Below, piece by piece: positions 1-7,942 of a DNA stretch of 64,000 nt. The notes under the pieces were generated by a model. The model saw only the letters and a program-made list of their open reading frames with translations. It was not told the origin of the DNA and did no database searches. The first letter of the stretch is position 1. Each line of letters starts with the position of its first letter. Source of the stretch: Pseudomonadales bacterium (GTDB lineage: Bacteria; Pseudomonadota; Gammaproteobacteria; Pseudomonadales; Pseudohongiellaceae); contig JACKOK010000003.1 of NCBI GenBank assembly GCA_024234365.1, positions 1 to 64,000 of the forward strand, given 5' to 3'. The translations under genes were made by a program, and so were the position numbers.

Positions 1-1
1 G

Positions 2-748
2 AACCTCAAGGGTGTTGCGATTATCCTGAATGGTCAGGACGAGGCTGTTATCAGTCTGAACGCAAAGGGAACCGGTGTGGTAACCGCAGGCGATATCACT
101 GTTGGGCATGACGTGGAAATCGTTAACCCCGAGCATGTGATTGCGAACCTGAATGACTCTGGTGAGCTGAACATGCGCCTGACCGTGCGCAAGGGCCGTG
201 GTTATGCGCCGGCCGATACCCGTGTTTCCAACGACGACGAAACCCGCGCGGTAGGCCGTCTGTTCCTGGATGCCTCCTACACGCCTGTTACCACCGTGTC
301 CTATTCGGTAGAAAGCACCCGTGTGGAGCAGCGTACTGACCTGGATAAACTGATTATCGATCTGCGCACCAACGGCACTATCGATCCGGAAGAAGCCATT
401 CGTCGTGCAGCCACTATTCTGCAGCATCAACTGGCCGTTTTCGTCGATCTGCAAAGCCAGGTGACCAGCGAGCCGGACGAGCCGGAAGACGAGATCGATC
501 CGATCCTGTTGCGCCCGGTGGATGATCTGGAGCTGACCGTGCGCTCCGCGAACTGCCTCAAGGCAGAAGACATTTACTACATCGGTGACCTGATTCAGCG
601 CACCGAGGTGGAGCTGCTCAAGACCCCGAACCTGGGCAAGAAGTCGCTGACCGAGATCAAGGACGTACTCGCTACCCGCGGTCTGTCCCTGGGCCTGCGT
701 CTGGAGAACTGGCCACCGTCCAGCCTCCGTTCGGACGAGCGCAACTAA
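2..748 (+). CDS. rpoA: RNA polymerase alpha subunit, 3' part (start outside window)
   Basis: The reading frame is open from base 2, so only the 5' end is missing. The encoded part covers the end of the N-terminal dimerisation domain and the whole C-terminal domain. That domain, from about ILLRPVDDLELTVRSANCLK to the LENWPPSSL tail, binds UP elements and activators. The helix-hairpin-helix segment LLKTPNLGKKSLTEIKDVL is intact. The tail is of the gammaproteobacterial type. A GTG at 77 lies inside the gene and is not a real start. It is followed by rplQ, the usual order at the end of the alpha ribosomal operon, where alpha is co-transcribed with ribosomal proteins. Confidence 0.98.
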   Translation, partial: NLKGVAIILNGQDEAVISLNAKGTGVVTAGDITVGHDVEIVNPEHVIANLNDSGELNMRLTVRKGRGYAPADTRVSNDDETRAVGRLFLDASYTPVTTVSYSVESTRVEQRTDLDKLIIDLRTNGTIDPEEAIRRAATILQHQLAVFVDLQSQVTSEPDEPEDEIDPILLRPVDDLELTVRSANCLKAEDIYYIGDLIQRTEVELLKTPNLGKKSLTEIKDVLATRGLSLGLRLENWPPSSLRSDERN

Positions 749-853
749 GGCTTTAGTGAAGGGTAAGTGGCCCGAGCGATCAGGCCCGATGGATTTTTAA
801 ACAGCGTGACCGAGTACCGTGCGGTGCGAAGGTAAGTATAGGAATTAGAAGAT

Positions 854-1237
854 ATGCGTCATCGTAAAAGTGGACGTCAACTCAGCCGTAACAGTGCACA
901 CCGCAAGGCGGTTCTGCGCAATCTGACTGTGTCGCTGGTTGAGCACGAAATCATCAAGACCACCCTGATCAAGGCCAAGGAACTGCGCATGGTTGCCGAG
1001 CCGCTGATCACGCTGGCCAAGAATGACAGCGTGGCGAATCGTCGCCTGGCCTTCAACCGTGTCCGTGACAAGGCTGCTGTCGGCAAACTGTTCACTGATC
1101 TGGGCCCGCGTTACACCGAGCGCCCCGGTGGCTATATCCGCATTCTGAAGTGCGGCATGCGTCCCGGTGACAATGCTCCCATGGCCTATGTTGAACTGGT
1201 TGACCGTCCGAACTCTGGCCTGGACTCTGACGAGTAA
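854..1237 (+). CDS. rplQ: 50S ribosomal protein L17
   Basis: The 127-residue product begins MRHRKSGRQLSRNSAHRKA, the family hallmark, and has the usual bacterial length. L17 lies near the peptide exit tunnel of the large subunit. It follows rpoA by 105 bp and ends the ribosomal operon: a strong hairpin terminator starts 26 bp after its stop codon. The start ATG follows a GGAATTAGAAG purine stretch. Co-transcription with rpoA is inferred from order and strand. Confidence 0.98.
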   Translation: MRHRKSGRQLSRNSAHRKAVLRNLTVSLVEHEIIKTTLIKAKELRMVAEPLITLAKNDSVANRRLAFNRVRDKAAVGKLFTDLGPRYTERPGGYIRILKCGMRPGDNAPMAYVELVDRPNSGLDSDE

Positions 1238-1263
1238 GCCGCAGACAAAGACATTGAAGTAGA

Positions 1264-1296
1264 GAAAAAGCCGGGTTTTACTCGGCTTTTTCGTTT
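1264..1296 (+). terminator. Rho-independent terminator after rplQ
   Basis: GAAAAAGCCG at 1264-1273 pairs perfectly with CGGCTTTTTC at 1283-1292, with a 9-nt loop. The descending arm ends in a T-run followed by GTTTTC. This is a 10-bp stem placed right at the end of the ribosomal operon. It ends only 13 bp before the next start codon, so the aminotransferase must have its promoter within or around it, or depend on readthrough. Confidence 0.9.
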
Positions 1297-1309
1297 TCGG
1301 GAGACTGCA

Positions 1310-2491
1310 ATGAACGCCTCGTTCCACCCGCCTGCGCGAACTCTCATGGGGCCTGGCCCCTCCGATGTGAACCCCCGTATTCTGGAAGCATTGTCGCGAC
1401 CGACCATCGGTCATCTTGACCCCGCCTTTATCCAGCTGATGGATGAAATCAAGGCGCTGCTCCAGTACGCATTCCAGACCCAGAATGCCCTGACGCTGCC
1501 TGTGTCCGCACCAGGTTCCGCGGGTATGGAGGCGGTCTTCGTCAATTTGCTTGAACGGGGTGACAAGGCGATTGTCTGCGTGAACGGTGCCTTTGGCGGG
1601 CGCATGAAGGAAAACGTGGAGCGTTGTGGTGCCACGGCCGTCATCGTTGCCCAGGAATGGGGTAAGGCCATTGATCTCAATGCGGTCGAAGATGCGCTCA
1701 AGGCGCATCCGGATGCCTGCATGCTGGCCTTTGTGCATGCCGAAACCTCCACGGGCGTGCGCAGTGATGCGCAAGCGCTTGCCGCTCTCGCTCATCGTTA
1801 TGATTGCCTGGCGGTTGTCGATGCAGTGACTTCTCTGGGTGGAATCGCCCTGGAGGTAGATGCCTGGGGCATTGATGCCATCTATTCCGGGACGCAGAAG
1901 TGTCTGTCCTGCATTCCCGGTCTGTCGCCTGTCAGCTTCAGTGAGCGAGCGGTAGCGCGTATCCGGGGGCGGCAACAGCGTGTCCAGAGCTGGTTTCTGG
2001 ACATGAATCTCATCATGGATTACTGGGGCGGTTCTTCCCGCCGCAGTTACCACCACACGGCGCCAATCAATCCTCTCTATGCCTTGCACGAAGCTCTTCT
2101 GTGTCTGCGTGAGGAGGGGCTGGAGAATGCCTGGCAGCGCCATGCTAACCATCACAACGCGCTGGCTGCCGGTCTTCATGCCATGGGCTTGCCGCTGATC
2201 GTTGACGCCGGACACCGTCTGCCACAACTCAATGCCGTGGGGGTTCCCGATGGCATTGATGAGGCTGCTGTACGGGCTGCACTGCTTCAGCAATACGATC
2301 TCGAGATTGGTGCGGGGCTGGGGACGCTGGCCGGCAAAATCTGGCGCATCGGCCTGATGGGCTATGCCTGCAACAGACGTAATGTTCTGCAGTGTCTGTC
2401 CGCGTTGGAAGCCGTGTTGATACAGCAGGGCATGGCACTGCCGCAGGGGGCGGCGGTGGCGGCTGCCAATGCGCGCTACCAGCAGGGCTAG
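1310..2491 (+). CDS. PLP-dependent class V aminotransferase (alanine/serine-glyoxylate type)
   Basis: The 393-residue protein has the fold-type I class V layout: an N-terminal GPGPSDVNPRILEAL segment, the glycine-rich PGSAGMEA loop (about 68-75), the conserved Asp-Ala-Val of VVDAVTSLGG (about 169-178), and the PLP lysine in SGTQKCLS (Lys197). The closest family is alanine-glyoxylate or serine-glyoxylate/pyruvate aminotransferase, which moves an amino group from alanine or serine to glyoxylate in the cytoplasm. The substrate cannot be fixed from sequence. It starts just after the rplQ terminator. Its stop overlaps the convergent LspA-like gene by 4 bp. Confidence 0.88.
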   Translation: MNASFHPPARTLMGPGPSDVNPRILEALSRPTIGHLDPAFIQLMDEIKALLQYAFQTQNALTLPVSAPGSAGMEAVFVNLLERGDKAIVCVNGAFGGRMKENVERCGATAVIVAQEWGKAIDLNAVEDALKAHPDACMLAFVHAETSTGVRSDAQALAALAHRYDCLAVVDAVTSLGGIALEVDAWGIDAIYSGTQKCLSCIPGLSPVSFSERAVARIRGRQQRVQSWFLDMNLIMDYWGGSSRRSYHHTAPINPLYALHEALLCLREEGLENAWQRHANHHNALAAGLHAMGLPLIVDAGHRLPQLNAVGVPDGIDEAAVRAALLQQYDLEIGAGLGTLAGKIWRIGLMGYACNRRNVLQCLSALEAVLIQQGMALPQGAAVAAANARYQQG

Positions 2492-2970
2492 GGCGCAGCG
2501 TCACCGCTTGGCGGACGGAACAGGCTCAGGTAGAGCATGGGCCATAGCCCGATGTGCACCATGACGTCCGCCGTATTGAAGATATAGTGCCAGAAGGGAA
2601 TTCCCTGCACGTCGATGAAATCGACCACACTCCCGTAGATCAGGCGGTCCAGGATATTGCTCAGACCGCCGCCTGCAATAAAGCCAAAGCAGATGAACTC
2701 ATAGGCTTGTACCTGTCGGCCACGGGCAAGGTAGAGCACCAGTCCGGCAATCAGCGCGACACTGAAAACCGCAAATATCCAGCCATGCCCTTGAAACATG
2801 CCGAACACGCCGCCCATATTGCGGATATGGGTGAAGTGGATCAGGGAGGACCAGGCCACGGATTCGCCCAGAGGGATGCGTGAGTTGATCAGATAGCTGC
2901 CAAGCTGGGAGACCAACAGGATTGTCAGGGCTATGCTGGCAAAGAGAAACAGATGTCTTGATCGCTGCAC
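2488..2970 (-). CDS. Signal peptidase II-like protein (lipoprotein signal peptidase)
   Basis: Four hydrophobic segments and both LspA catalytic aspartates are visible: GSVVDFID (Asp117) and FNTADVMVHIG (Asp135), plus the N-M-G-G segment after strand one. LspA removes signal peptides from prolipoproteins in the inner membrane. I chose the GTG at 2970, with GGAG upstream, because it gives the normal length of 160 residues. An ATG at 3048 would add 26 residues and overlap the divergent start codon at 3047. It does not sit in the usual ileS-lspA context, so it may be a second copy. The symbol is therefore left blank. Confidence 0.75.
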   Translation of the reverse strand: MQRSRHLFLFASIALTILLVSQLGSYLINSRIPLGESVAWSSLIHFTHIRNMGGVFGMFQGHGWIFAVFSVALIAGLVLYLARGRQVQAYEFICFGFIAGGGLSNILDRLIYGSVVDFIDVQGIPFWHYIFNTADVMVHIGLWPMLYLSLFRPPSGDAAP

Positions 2971-3046
2971 GTCAGGAAGGCTCCGGAATAAACCGGCGCA
3001 AGCATAACATACCGGCTTTGCACGAGGCACGGACGAGGACGGGGTC

Positions 3047-3340
3047 ATGGCACCAGGCGTGAAACAGTTGCGTGGAAAGGGCGGGCGCCAGAACAGCCAC
3101 GGCAGGCGCCGCCTGATCGCGTTGTCTTACCGGTTTCTGCGCCGGGGGCAACGATTTTTGCCTCCGGTGTTGCGCGGAGCACTGGGCATCGTGCTGATGC
3201 TCGGCGGAGTGCTCGGCTTTCTGCCCGTGCTGGGCTTCTGGATGATTCCGCTTGGCCTGGCACTGCTGGCAACGGACATCCCGCCGATGAGACGCTGGTT
3301 TATCCGGCACCTCAATGCGCACCGGCGGAGGTCTTCCTGA
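3047..3340 (+). CDS. Small inner-membrane protein, PGPGW-like
   Basis: The 97-residue protein has a basic N-terminus (about residues 1-40, many Arg/Lys), then a hydrophobic hairpin of about 30 residues containing LGGVLGFLPVLGFWMIPLGL, then a basic tail. The pattern resembles small membrane proteins of the PGPGW type, whose function is unknown. The start ATG is preceded by a GAGGAC purine stretch. It is divergent from the LspA-like gene and convergent with the DUF1499 gene, so it is probably monocistronic. Confidence 0.6.
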   Translation: MAPGVKQLRGKGGRQNSHGRRRLIALSYRFLRRGQRFLPPVLRGALGIVLMLGGVLGFLPVLGFWMIPLGLALLATDIPPMRRWFIRHLNAHRRRSS

Positions 3341-3371
3341 GAAATACCCCCGGCGGAGCGGGATTGTCTGC

Positions 3372-4172
3372 TCAGCGCAGGCTGGCGAAGAATTCGCGCA
3401 GACGGGCCGCGTTCTTGCCTACATCACTGGTGCCCACCCGGGACAGTGAGCGGGCATTGAGCACGGAGCCCTGGGGTGTTTCGGAGACCACGATCACCAC
3501 ATCATCCTTGAAGCGGAACCAGAAAGTGGTGTCTGTGGCCTCGATACGCCCACTCGCCGGGTTCTGATCCACGATCTCCCAGCCCATGGCTCTGGCCGAG
3601 GCTAGGGCGCGATCGAACACTATATTCTTTGGCTCGCTGAAGGTTTGCGGCACGATGTCGGGGTAGGCTTCGTGTTGGGCCGCAGCCATGCGGGGCTTGT
3701 CCCAGTTGGGCTGATCGCCATAGATCATGTTGTTTGGCGCATCGGCTCTGAGCGGGGCAATGGCGATGTACTGGGGAGGATTGTCGGTGTCGGTGGTGAT
3801 GTCATGGATCGGCGGAGTTCCTTCTGCTGGACGGTAAGTCTCGGGAACCAGATAGGCCAGCGCGGCGGCAACGGTACCAATGGCGGCCAGTGTGCTCAGG
3901 CGGCGGGCATTGTGCAGAGCCAGAGGCTTGGCGGCGAAGAAGACGGCAAGGGTAATGACAAGGCCGATCCAGGCCAGCCAGTCTGCGCTGGCATTGACGC
4001 CACGCAGCATATCGAAGCCGCGGCGGAAGTCCCACATGCCCATCCAGACGCCCAGAGAGGCAAACAGGGCATAGACTCCCATGCCGATACCGGCGACGAA
4101 GATGAGAATGGCCAGCGTGGTCAGCACGGGTCGCAGAGGGGAGGTGTTGGTGTTTTGCGGTGTATCGCTCAT
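3372..4172 (-). CDS. DUF1499-family membrane-anchored protein
   Basis: The 266-residue protein starts MSDTPQNTN, with AGGA seven bases upstream. A longer upstream extension reads as low-complexity sequence and was rejected. Three hydrophobic segments lie in about residues 15-110. A soluble C-terminal domain follows, with the DUF1499 features TFSEPKNIVFDRALASAR, GRIEATDTTFWFRFKDDVVI and a final SRVGTSDVGKNAARLREF. The domain is common in proteobacteria and has no established reaction. It lies 25 bp downstream of the phosphatase and glpK and is probably the last gene of that operon. Confidence 0.8.
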   Translation of the reverse strand: MSDTPQNTNTSPLRPVLTTLAILIFVAGIGMGVYALFASLGVWMGMWDFRRGFDMLRGVNASADWLAWIGLVITLAVFFAAKPLALHNARRLSTLAAIGTVAAALAYLVPETYRPAEGTPPIHDITTDTDNPPQYIAIAPLRADAPNNMIYGDQPNWDKPRMAAAQHEAYPDIVPQTFSEPKNIVFDRALASARAMGWEIVDQNPASGRIEATDTTFWFRFKDDVVIVVSETPQGSVLNARSLSRVGTSDVGKNAARLREFFASLR

Positions 4173-4197
4173 GGTCGGGTCCTTGTTGTCATTGCTG

Positions 4198-4830
4198 TTA
4201 TTCGGGTGTTGTTGCGGGGGTAGGCGGCCAGGCCTCTCCTGCGTATTGTTCGATACGAATCTGCCGTGTCTGCGGATCCACGACAACAATGCTGTGCGCG
4301 CAGTTGTGCATGACCGGGGGTTCCCATAAGCGCGCAAGCGGGCGTGGTTCCAGGGCGCAGAGCAGCGTCTTGATCAGTACGCCGTGACTGACGATCGCAA
4401 CGTTCTCTCCTGCCTGCTCCGATAATATCTGCTTCAGCATGGCAAGGCCACGGGCCTGGGTCTGTTCAACGCTTTCGGCACCGATCAGGCGGAAGGCATC
4501 GGGCCGCTCCCAGAAATGTGCGAAGCTCTCCGGGTCGCGTGCACGGATATCACTCTGCAGATGCCCTTCCCAGGGGCCGAGAAATATCTCCCGCAAATCG
4601 TCATGGTAGCTGGTCTCCACGGGGTTGGCGGCAAAGAGCAGTGCGGCAGTCTGCCGCGTGCGCTGACTGCTGCTGCAGTAGACCCGGCGAATATCATAGC
4701 CCTGCATAACGGGAGCCAGAGCCTGTGCCTGTTCCTGGCCTCGCGTGGTGAGTGAAGACTCGCTGTGGCCCTGCACCCGTTTCTCACGGTTCCAGTCGGT
4801 CTGGCCATGCCGGATCAGATGAATGCGCAT
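4198..4830 (-). CDS. Histidine phosphatase family protein (phosphoglycerate mutase-like)
   Basis: The 210-residue protein opens with the phosphohistidine motif LIRHGQTDWN (Arg7-His8-Gly9). The second catalytic histidine is in VSHG (His149), and an acidic REIFLGPWEG segment sits between them. This is the full catalytic set of the cytosolic phosphatase branch (GpmB/CobC-like). The substrate is unknown. It begins 2 bp after the glpK stop, so translation is probably coupled, which suggests a phosphorylated metabolite linked to glycerol use. That link is inferred from position only. Confidence 0.85.
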   Translation of the reverse strand: MRIHLIRHGQTDWNREKRVQGHSESSLTTRGQEQAQALAPVMQGYDIRRVYCSSSQRTRQTAALLFAANPVETSYHDDLREIFLGPWEGHLQSDIRARDPESFAHFWERPDAFRLIGAESVEQTQARGLAMLKQILSEQAGENVAIVSHGVLIKTLLCALEPRPLARLWEPPVMHNCAHSIVVVDPQTRQIRIEQYAGEAWPPTPATTPE

Positions 4831-4832
4831 AT

Positions 4833-6338
4833 TCAGCCCTGGCAGACAGTGCTGCGGGTGCGCCGAACGGCGTCCTGCCAGGCACGGTAACGCGCATCAC
4901 GCCAGGCTTTGGGCTGTTCCGGCTGGAAGGATCGTTCGAGCTGCCAGTAGGCTGCGATGCTGTCCAGGGATTCGTAGAGCCCGCAGTGCAAGCCCGCCAG
5001 CCAGGCAACACCAAGCGCAGTGGTCTCCGTGCTGCGTGGCCGGTCCACTCGACAGCCGAGCAGGTCTGCCAGGTTCTGCAGGACGAAGTCATTGCCCGCC
5101 ATGCCGCCGTCCACGCGCAAGGTGTCCGGACGCACGCCATCGGCTTCCATGGCTTTTTGCAGATCCCGTGTCTGGTAGCAGACCGACAGCAGGGCGGCGG
5201 TGACCAGTTCCTTGATGCCGGTGTCGCGGCTGAGCCCGAAGATGGCTCCCCGGGCATCGGCGTCCCAATAGGGTGCCCCGAGCCCGGTAAAAGCGGGAAC
5301 AAACATGACAGGCGAATCCTTGTCAGCCTGTTGCGCCAGTTCTTCGCTCTCGGCGGCGCTGCGGATCAGATGCAGACCATCCCGCAGCCATTGCATGGTG
5401 GCACCCGCCATGAAAATACTGCCTTCCAGCGCATAGCTCACCTTGCCCTGCAGGCGGTAGGCCACGGTAGTCAGCAGGCGATTGCGGGATGCCAGCGCCT
5501 GCTCTCCGGTATTGAGCAGCAGGAAACAGCCGGTGCCATAGGTGCTTTTGGCCATGCCCGGTGTAAAACAGCATTGGCCGAAGGCAGCCGCCTGCTGATC
5601 GCCGGCGATGCCGGTAATGGGCACGCGGGCACCGAAAATTTCCGGGTCGGTGTGGCCGAAATCGGCGGCACTGTCCAGTACCTCGGGCAGCAGGCTGGCG
5701 GGCACATTGAACAATGCCAGCAGCTCCTCATCCCAACGCTGGGTATGAATATTGAACAGCAGCGTGCGGGAGGCGTTGGTGGCATCTGTGCGGTGACTGC
5801 GTCCGCCGCTCAAGCGCCACAGTAACCAGGTATCGACGGTGCCGAAGGCGAGTTCCCCGCGCTCGGCGGCCGCCTGGGCACCCTCGCTATGGTCGAGGAT
5901 CCAGCGAATCTTGCTGGCGGAAAAATAGGGGTCGAGCAACAGGCCGGTACGGGTAGCGACGAGTTCGGCACGACCTTCCCGCTCCAGACGCTCGGCAAGT
6001 GCCTGGCACCAGGCACTGGTGCGGCGGTCCTGCCAGACGATGGCGGGGCACAGGGGCTGGCCGCTTTTGCGGTGCCAGATCAGGGTGGTTTCCCGTTGAT
6101 TGCTGATGCCGATGGCGCGCAGCTGCCCGGGGGTAATACCGGCCTGCTGCAATGCCGTGACCGCGCTGCGCAGTGAGCTCTGCCACAGATCCTCCGGGTC
6201 GTGTTCCACCCAGCCGTCCTGGGGGAAGTGTTGTGGGAACTCTTCCTGGCCAATGCCCAGGCGCTTGCCCGCGCGATCGAAAACAATGGCGCGACTGCTG
6301 GTGGTGCCCTGGTCAAATGCGAGGAGATAGTCGCTCAT
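4833..6338 (-). CDS. glpK: Glycerol kinase
   Basis: The 501-residue protein starts MSDYLLAFDQGTTSSRA, the FGGY-kinase phosphate-1 motif. Other family blocks are present: SNQRETTLIWHRKSGQPL, the substrate region AIVWQDRRTS, GIAGDQQAAAFGQ and a C-terminal VDGGMAGNDF. It phosphorylates glycerol to sn-glycerol-3-phosphate with ATP in the cytosol. The length matches E. coli GlpK. It is divergent from glpD across 43 bp and followed by the phosphatase and DUF1499 genes. No glpF or glpR is visible nearby. Confidence 0.97.
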   Translation of the reverse strand: MSDYLLAFDQGTTSSRAIVFDRAGKRLGIGQEEFPQHFPQDGWVEHDPEDLWQSSLRSAVTALQQAGITPGQLRAIGISNQRETTLIWHRKSGQPLCPAIVWQDRRTSAWCQALAERLEREGRAELVATRTGLLLDPYFSASKIRWILDHSEGAQAAAERGELAFGTVDTWLLWRLSGGRSHRTDATNASRTLLFNIHTQRWDEELLALFNVPASLLPEVLDSAADFGHTDPEIFGARVPITGIAGDQQAAAFGQCCFTPGMAKSTYGTGCFLLLNTGEQALASRNRLLTTVAYRLQGKVSYALEGSIFMAGATMQWLRDGLHLIRSAAESEELAQQADKDSPVMFVPAFTGLGAPYWDADARGAIFGLSRDTGIKELVTAALLSVCYQTRDLQKAMEADGVRPDTLRVDGGMAGNDFVLQNLADLLGCRVDRPRSTETTALGVAWLAGLHCGLYESLDSIAAYWQLERSFQPEQPKAWRDARYRAWQDAVRRTRSTVCQG

Positions 6339-6381
6339 ACCTGCTTCCTGGAGCTGTGAATCCGTGTTTATATTAACGGCT
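6339..6381. promoter_or_regulatory. 43-bp divergent control region between glpK and glpD
   Basis: Only 43 bp separate the glpK and glpD start codons, so both promoters must overlap each other or extend into the coding regions. The glpD side holds the AT-rich run TTTATATTAA directly before its ATG. On the glpK side a CAGGAAGCAG purine stretch serves as ribosome binding site. I could not identify a specific operator. Confidence 0.5.
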
Positions 6382-7872
6382 ATGAACCAAAATACTACTG
6401 TGTTGGATCTGTTGGTGGTGGGCGGGGGCATCAATGGTGTCGGCATTGCTGCGGACGCTGCGGGGCGCGGCCTGAACGTTCTGCTGTGTGAGCGGGGGGA
6501 TCTGGCCGGGGCCACTTCATCGGCCAGCACCAAACTGATTCACGGCGGCCTGCGCTATCTGGAGCAGTACGAGTTTGCCCTGGTTCGCAAGGCGCTGGCG
6601 GAACGGGAAGTGCTGCTGCGCAATGCCCCGCATATTATCCAGCCCATGCGCTTTGTGCTGCCCCACCGCCCGCATCTGCGTCCACGCTGGATGATCCGCG
6701 CAGGCCTGTTTCTCTACGATTCCCTCAGCCGTCGCGTGACACTGCCAGCCTCGCGCAGCGTGCGTTTCTCTGCGGACAGCCCGCTGCGTTCCTCCATGTC
6801 CGTGGGTTTTGAATATTCCGACTGTCAGGTGGACGATGCCCGTCTTGTGGTGCTGGTGGCCAGACAGGCACAGGAACACGGTGCGCACATCGGCGTACGC
6901 AAGGAATGTGTCCGGGCCACAGAGGAACAGGGGCTTTGGCATGTCCATCTGCGCGACACCCTCACGGGAGAGGAGGAAGAGGTGCGGGCAAGAGTGCTGG
7001 TGAATGCGACCGGCCCCTGGGTGGAGCGGTTTGCCAATCGCGTACTGCCGGGGCGGGAGCATCGGCATATTCGCCTCGTGAAAGGCTGCCATATCGTGGT
7101 GCCCCGCTTGTTTGCATCGCCGCAGGCCTATCTGCTGCAGAATGAAGATGGACGGGTGGTGTTTGTCATTCCCTATGAGCAGGATTTCACCTTGATCGGA
7201 ACTACCGAGGAGGATGTGGCCGGTGATCCTGCCGATGCCGACATTGCCCAGTGGGAAGTCGACTATCTGCTGCGAGTGGTGAACGAATGTTTCAAAACGC
7301 CCGTGCAGCATGAGCAGGTAAAGCATGTCTTTGTGGGGGTGCGTCCACTTATCGCCGGGGAGCACCTCAAAGCTTCGGAGGTGTCGAGAGATTACACCCT
7401 TGAACTGGACACCCGGGGCGCGCCTTTGCTGACGGTGTATGGCGGGAAAATTACGACCTATCGTCATCTTGCCGAAGATGCCATGCAGCGTTTGCGCCAG
7501 GTGTTCCCCCGACTTGGAGGGGAGTGGACAGCCGATGTGCCATTGCCGGGAGGGGACTTCCCGACACAGACAGCACTCACGGAAGCCCTGATGAAGGCAG
7601 CACCCTGGTTGCCCCTGACGCTTGCCCAGCGCTGGGTGGCGCACTATGGCACACGCAGTTATCGATTGATCGATGGTCTGGGTGATCTTGAGGGCCTGGG
7701 GGAGGACTTCGGGTATGGTCTTACGGCCCGTGAAGTCGATTTTCTCTGTGAGGAGGAATGGGCGAAGACGGCCGAGGATATCCTCTGGCGTCGCAGCAAG
7801 CTGGGGCTGCGCTTTGATGATGCGCAGGTGGCGAGGCTGGCGCAGTATCTGGACAGGTGTTGTCGCACCTGA
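6382..7872 (+). CDS. glpD: Aerobic glycerol-3-phosphate dehydrogenase
   Basis: The 496-residue FAD enzyme has the dinucleotide-binding motif LVVGGGINGVGIAADAAGRG near its N-terminus, then ATSSASTKLIHGGLRYLEQYEFALV, diagnostic for GlpD. GIRPL-type (VGVRPLI) and YGGKITTYRHLAEDAM segments lie further on. It oxidises glycerol-3-phosphate to dihydroxyacetone phosphate at the inner membrane and passes electrons to quinone. I chose the ATG at 6382 over an in-frame GTG at 6364 because the longer version adds only six unconserved residues. It is divergent from glpK, so the two form the glycerol pathway here. Confidence 0.97.
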   Translation: MNQNTTVLDLLVVGGGINGVGIAADAAGRGLNVLLCERGDLAGATSSASTKLIHGGLRYLEQYEFALVRKALAEREVLLRNAPHIIQPMRFVLPHRPHLRPRWMIRAGLFLYDSLSRRVTLPASRSVRFSADSPLRSSMSVGFEYSDCQVDDARLVVLVARQAQEHGAHIGVRKECVRATEEQGLWHVHLRDTLTGEEEEVRARVLVNATGPWVERFANRVLPGREHRHIRLVKGCHIVVPRLFASPQAYLLQNEDGRVVFVIPYEQDFTLIGTTEEDVAGDPADADIAQWEVDYLLRVVNECFKTPVQHEQVKHVFVGVRPLIAGEHLKASEVSRDYTLELDTRGAPLLTVYGGKITTYRHLAEDAMQRLRQVFPRLGGEWTADVPLPGGDFPTQTALTEALMKAAPWLPLTLAQRWVAHYGTRSYRLIDGLGDLEGLGEDFGYGLTAREVDFLCEEEWAKTAEDILWRRSKLGLRFDDAQVARLAQYLDRCCRT

Positions 7873-7880
7873 ATTGCAGA

Positions 7881-7913
7881 CAGGCTCCTGCGGAAAAAGA
7901 AGTCAGGAGCCTG
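7881..7913. terminator. Hairpin between glpD and a convergent gene, probable terminator
   Basis: CAGGCTCCTG at 7881-7890 is a perfect inverted repeat of CAGGAGCCTG at 7904-7913, with a 13-nt loop. It lies between the convergent stops of glpD and the secreted protein gene. There is no clear T-run on either side, so it may act as a transcript-end stabiliser rather than a classical terminator. Confidence 0.5.
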
Positions 7914-7942
7914 CCAGCAAGCGAAAGGTCTGAACCCCGGGG

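Noticed and set aside
845..2293. Long open frame (482 codons) on the minus strand opposite rplQ and the aminotransferase
   Set aside because: It is antisense to two well-recognised genes, has no family similarity and reflects the GC-rich codon pattern.
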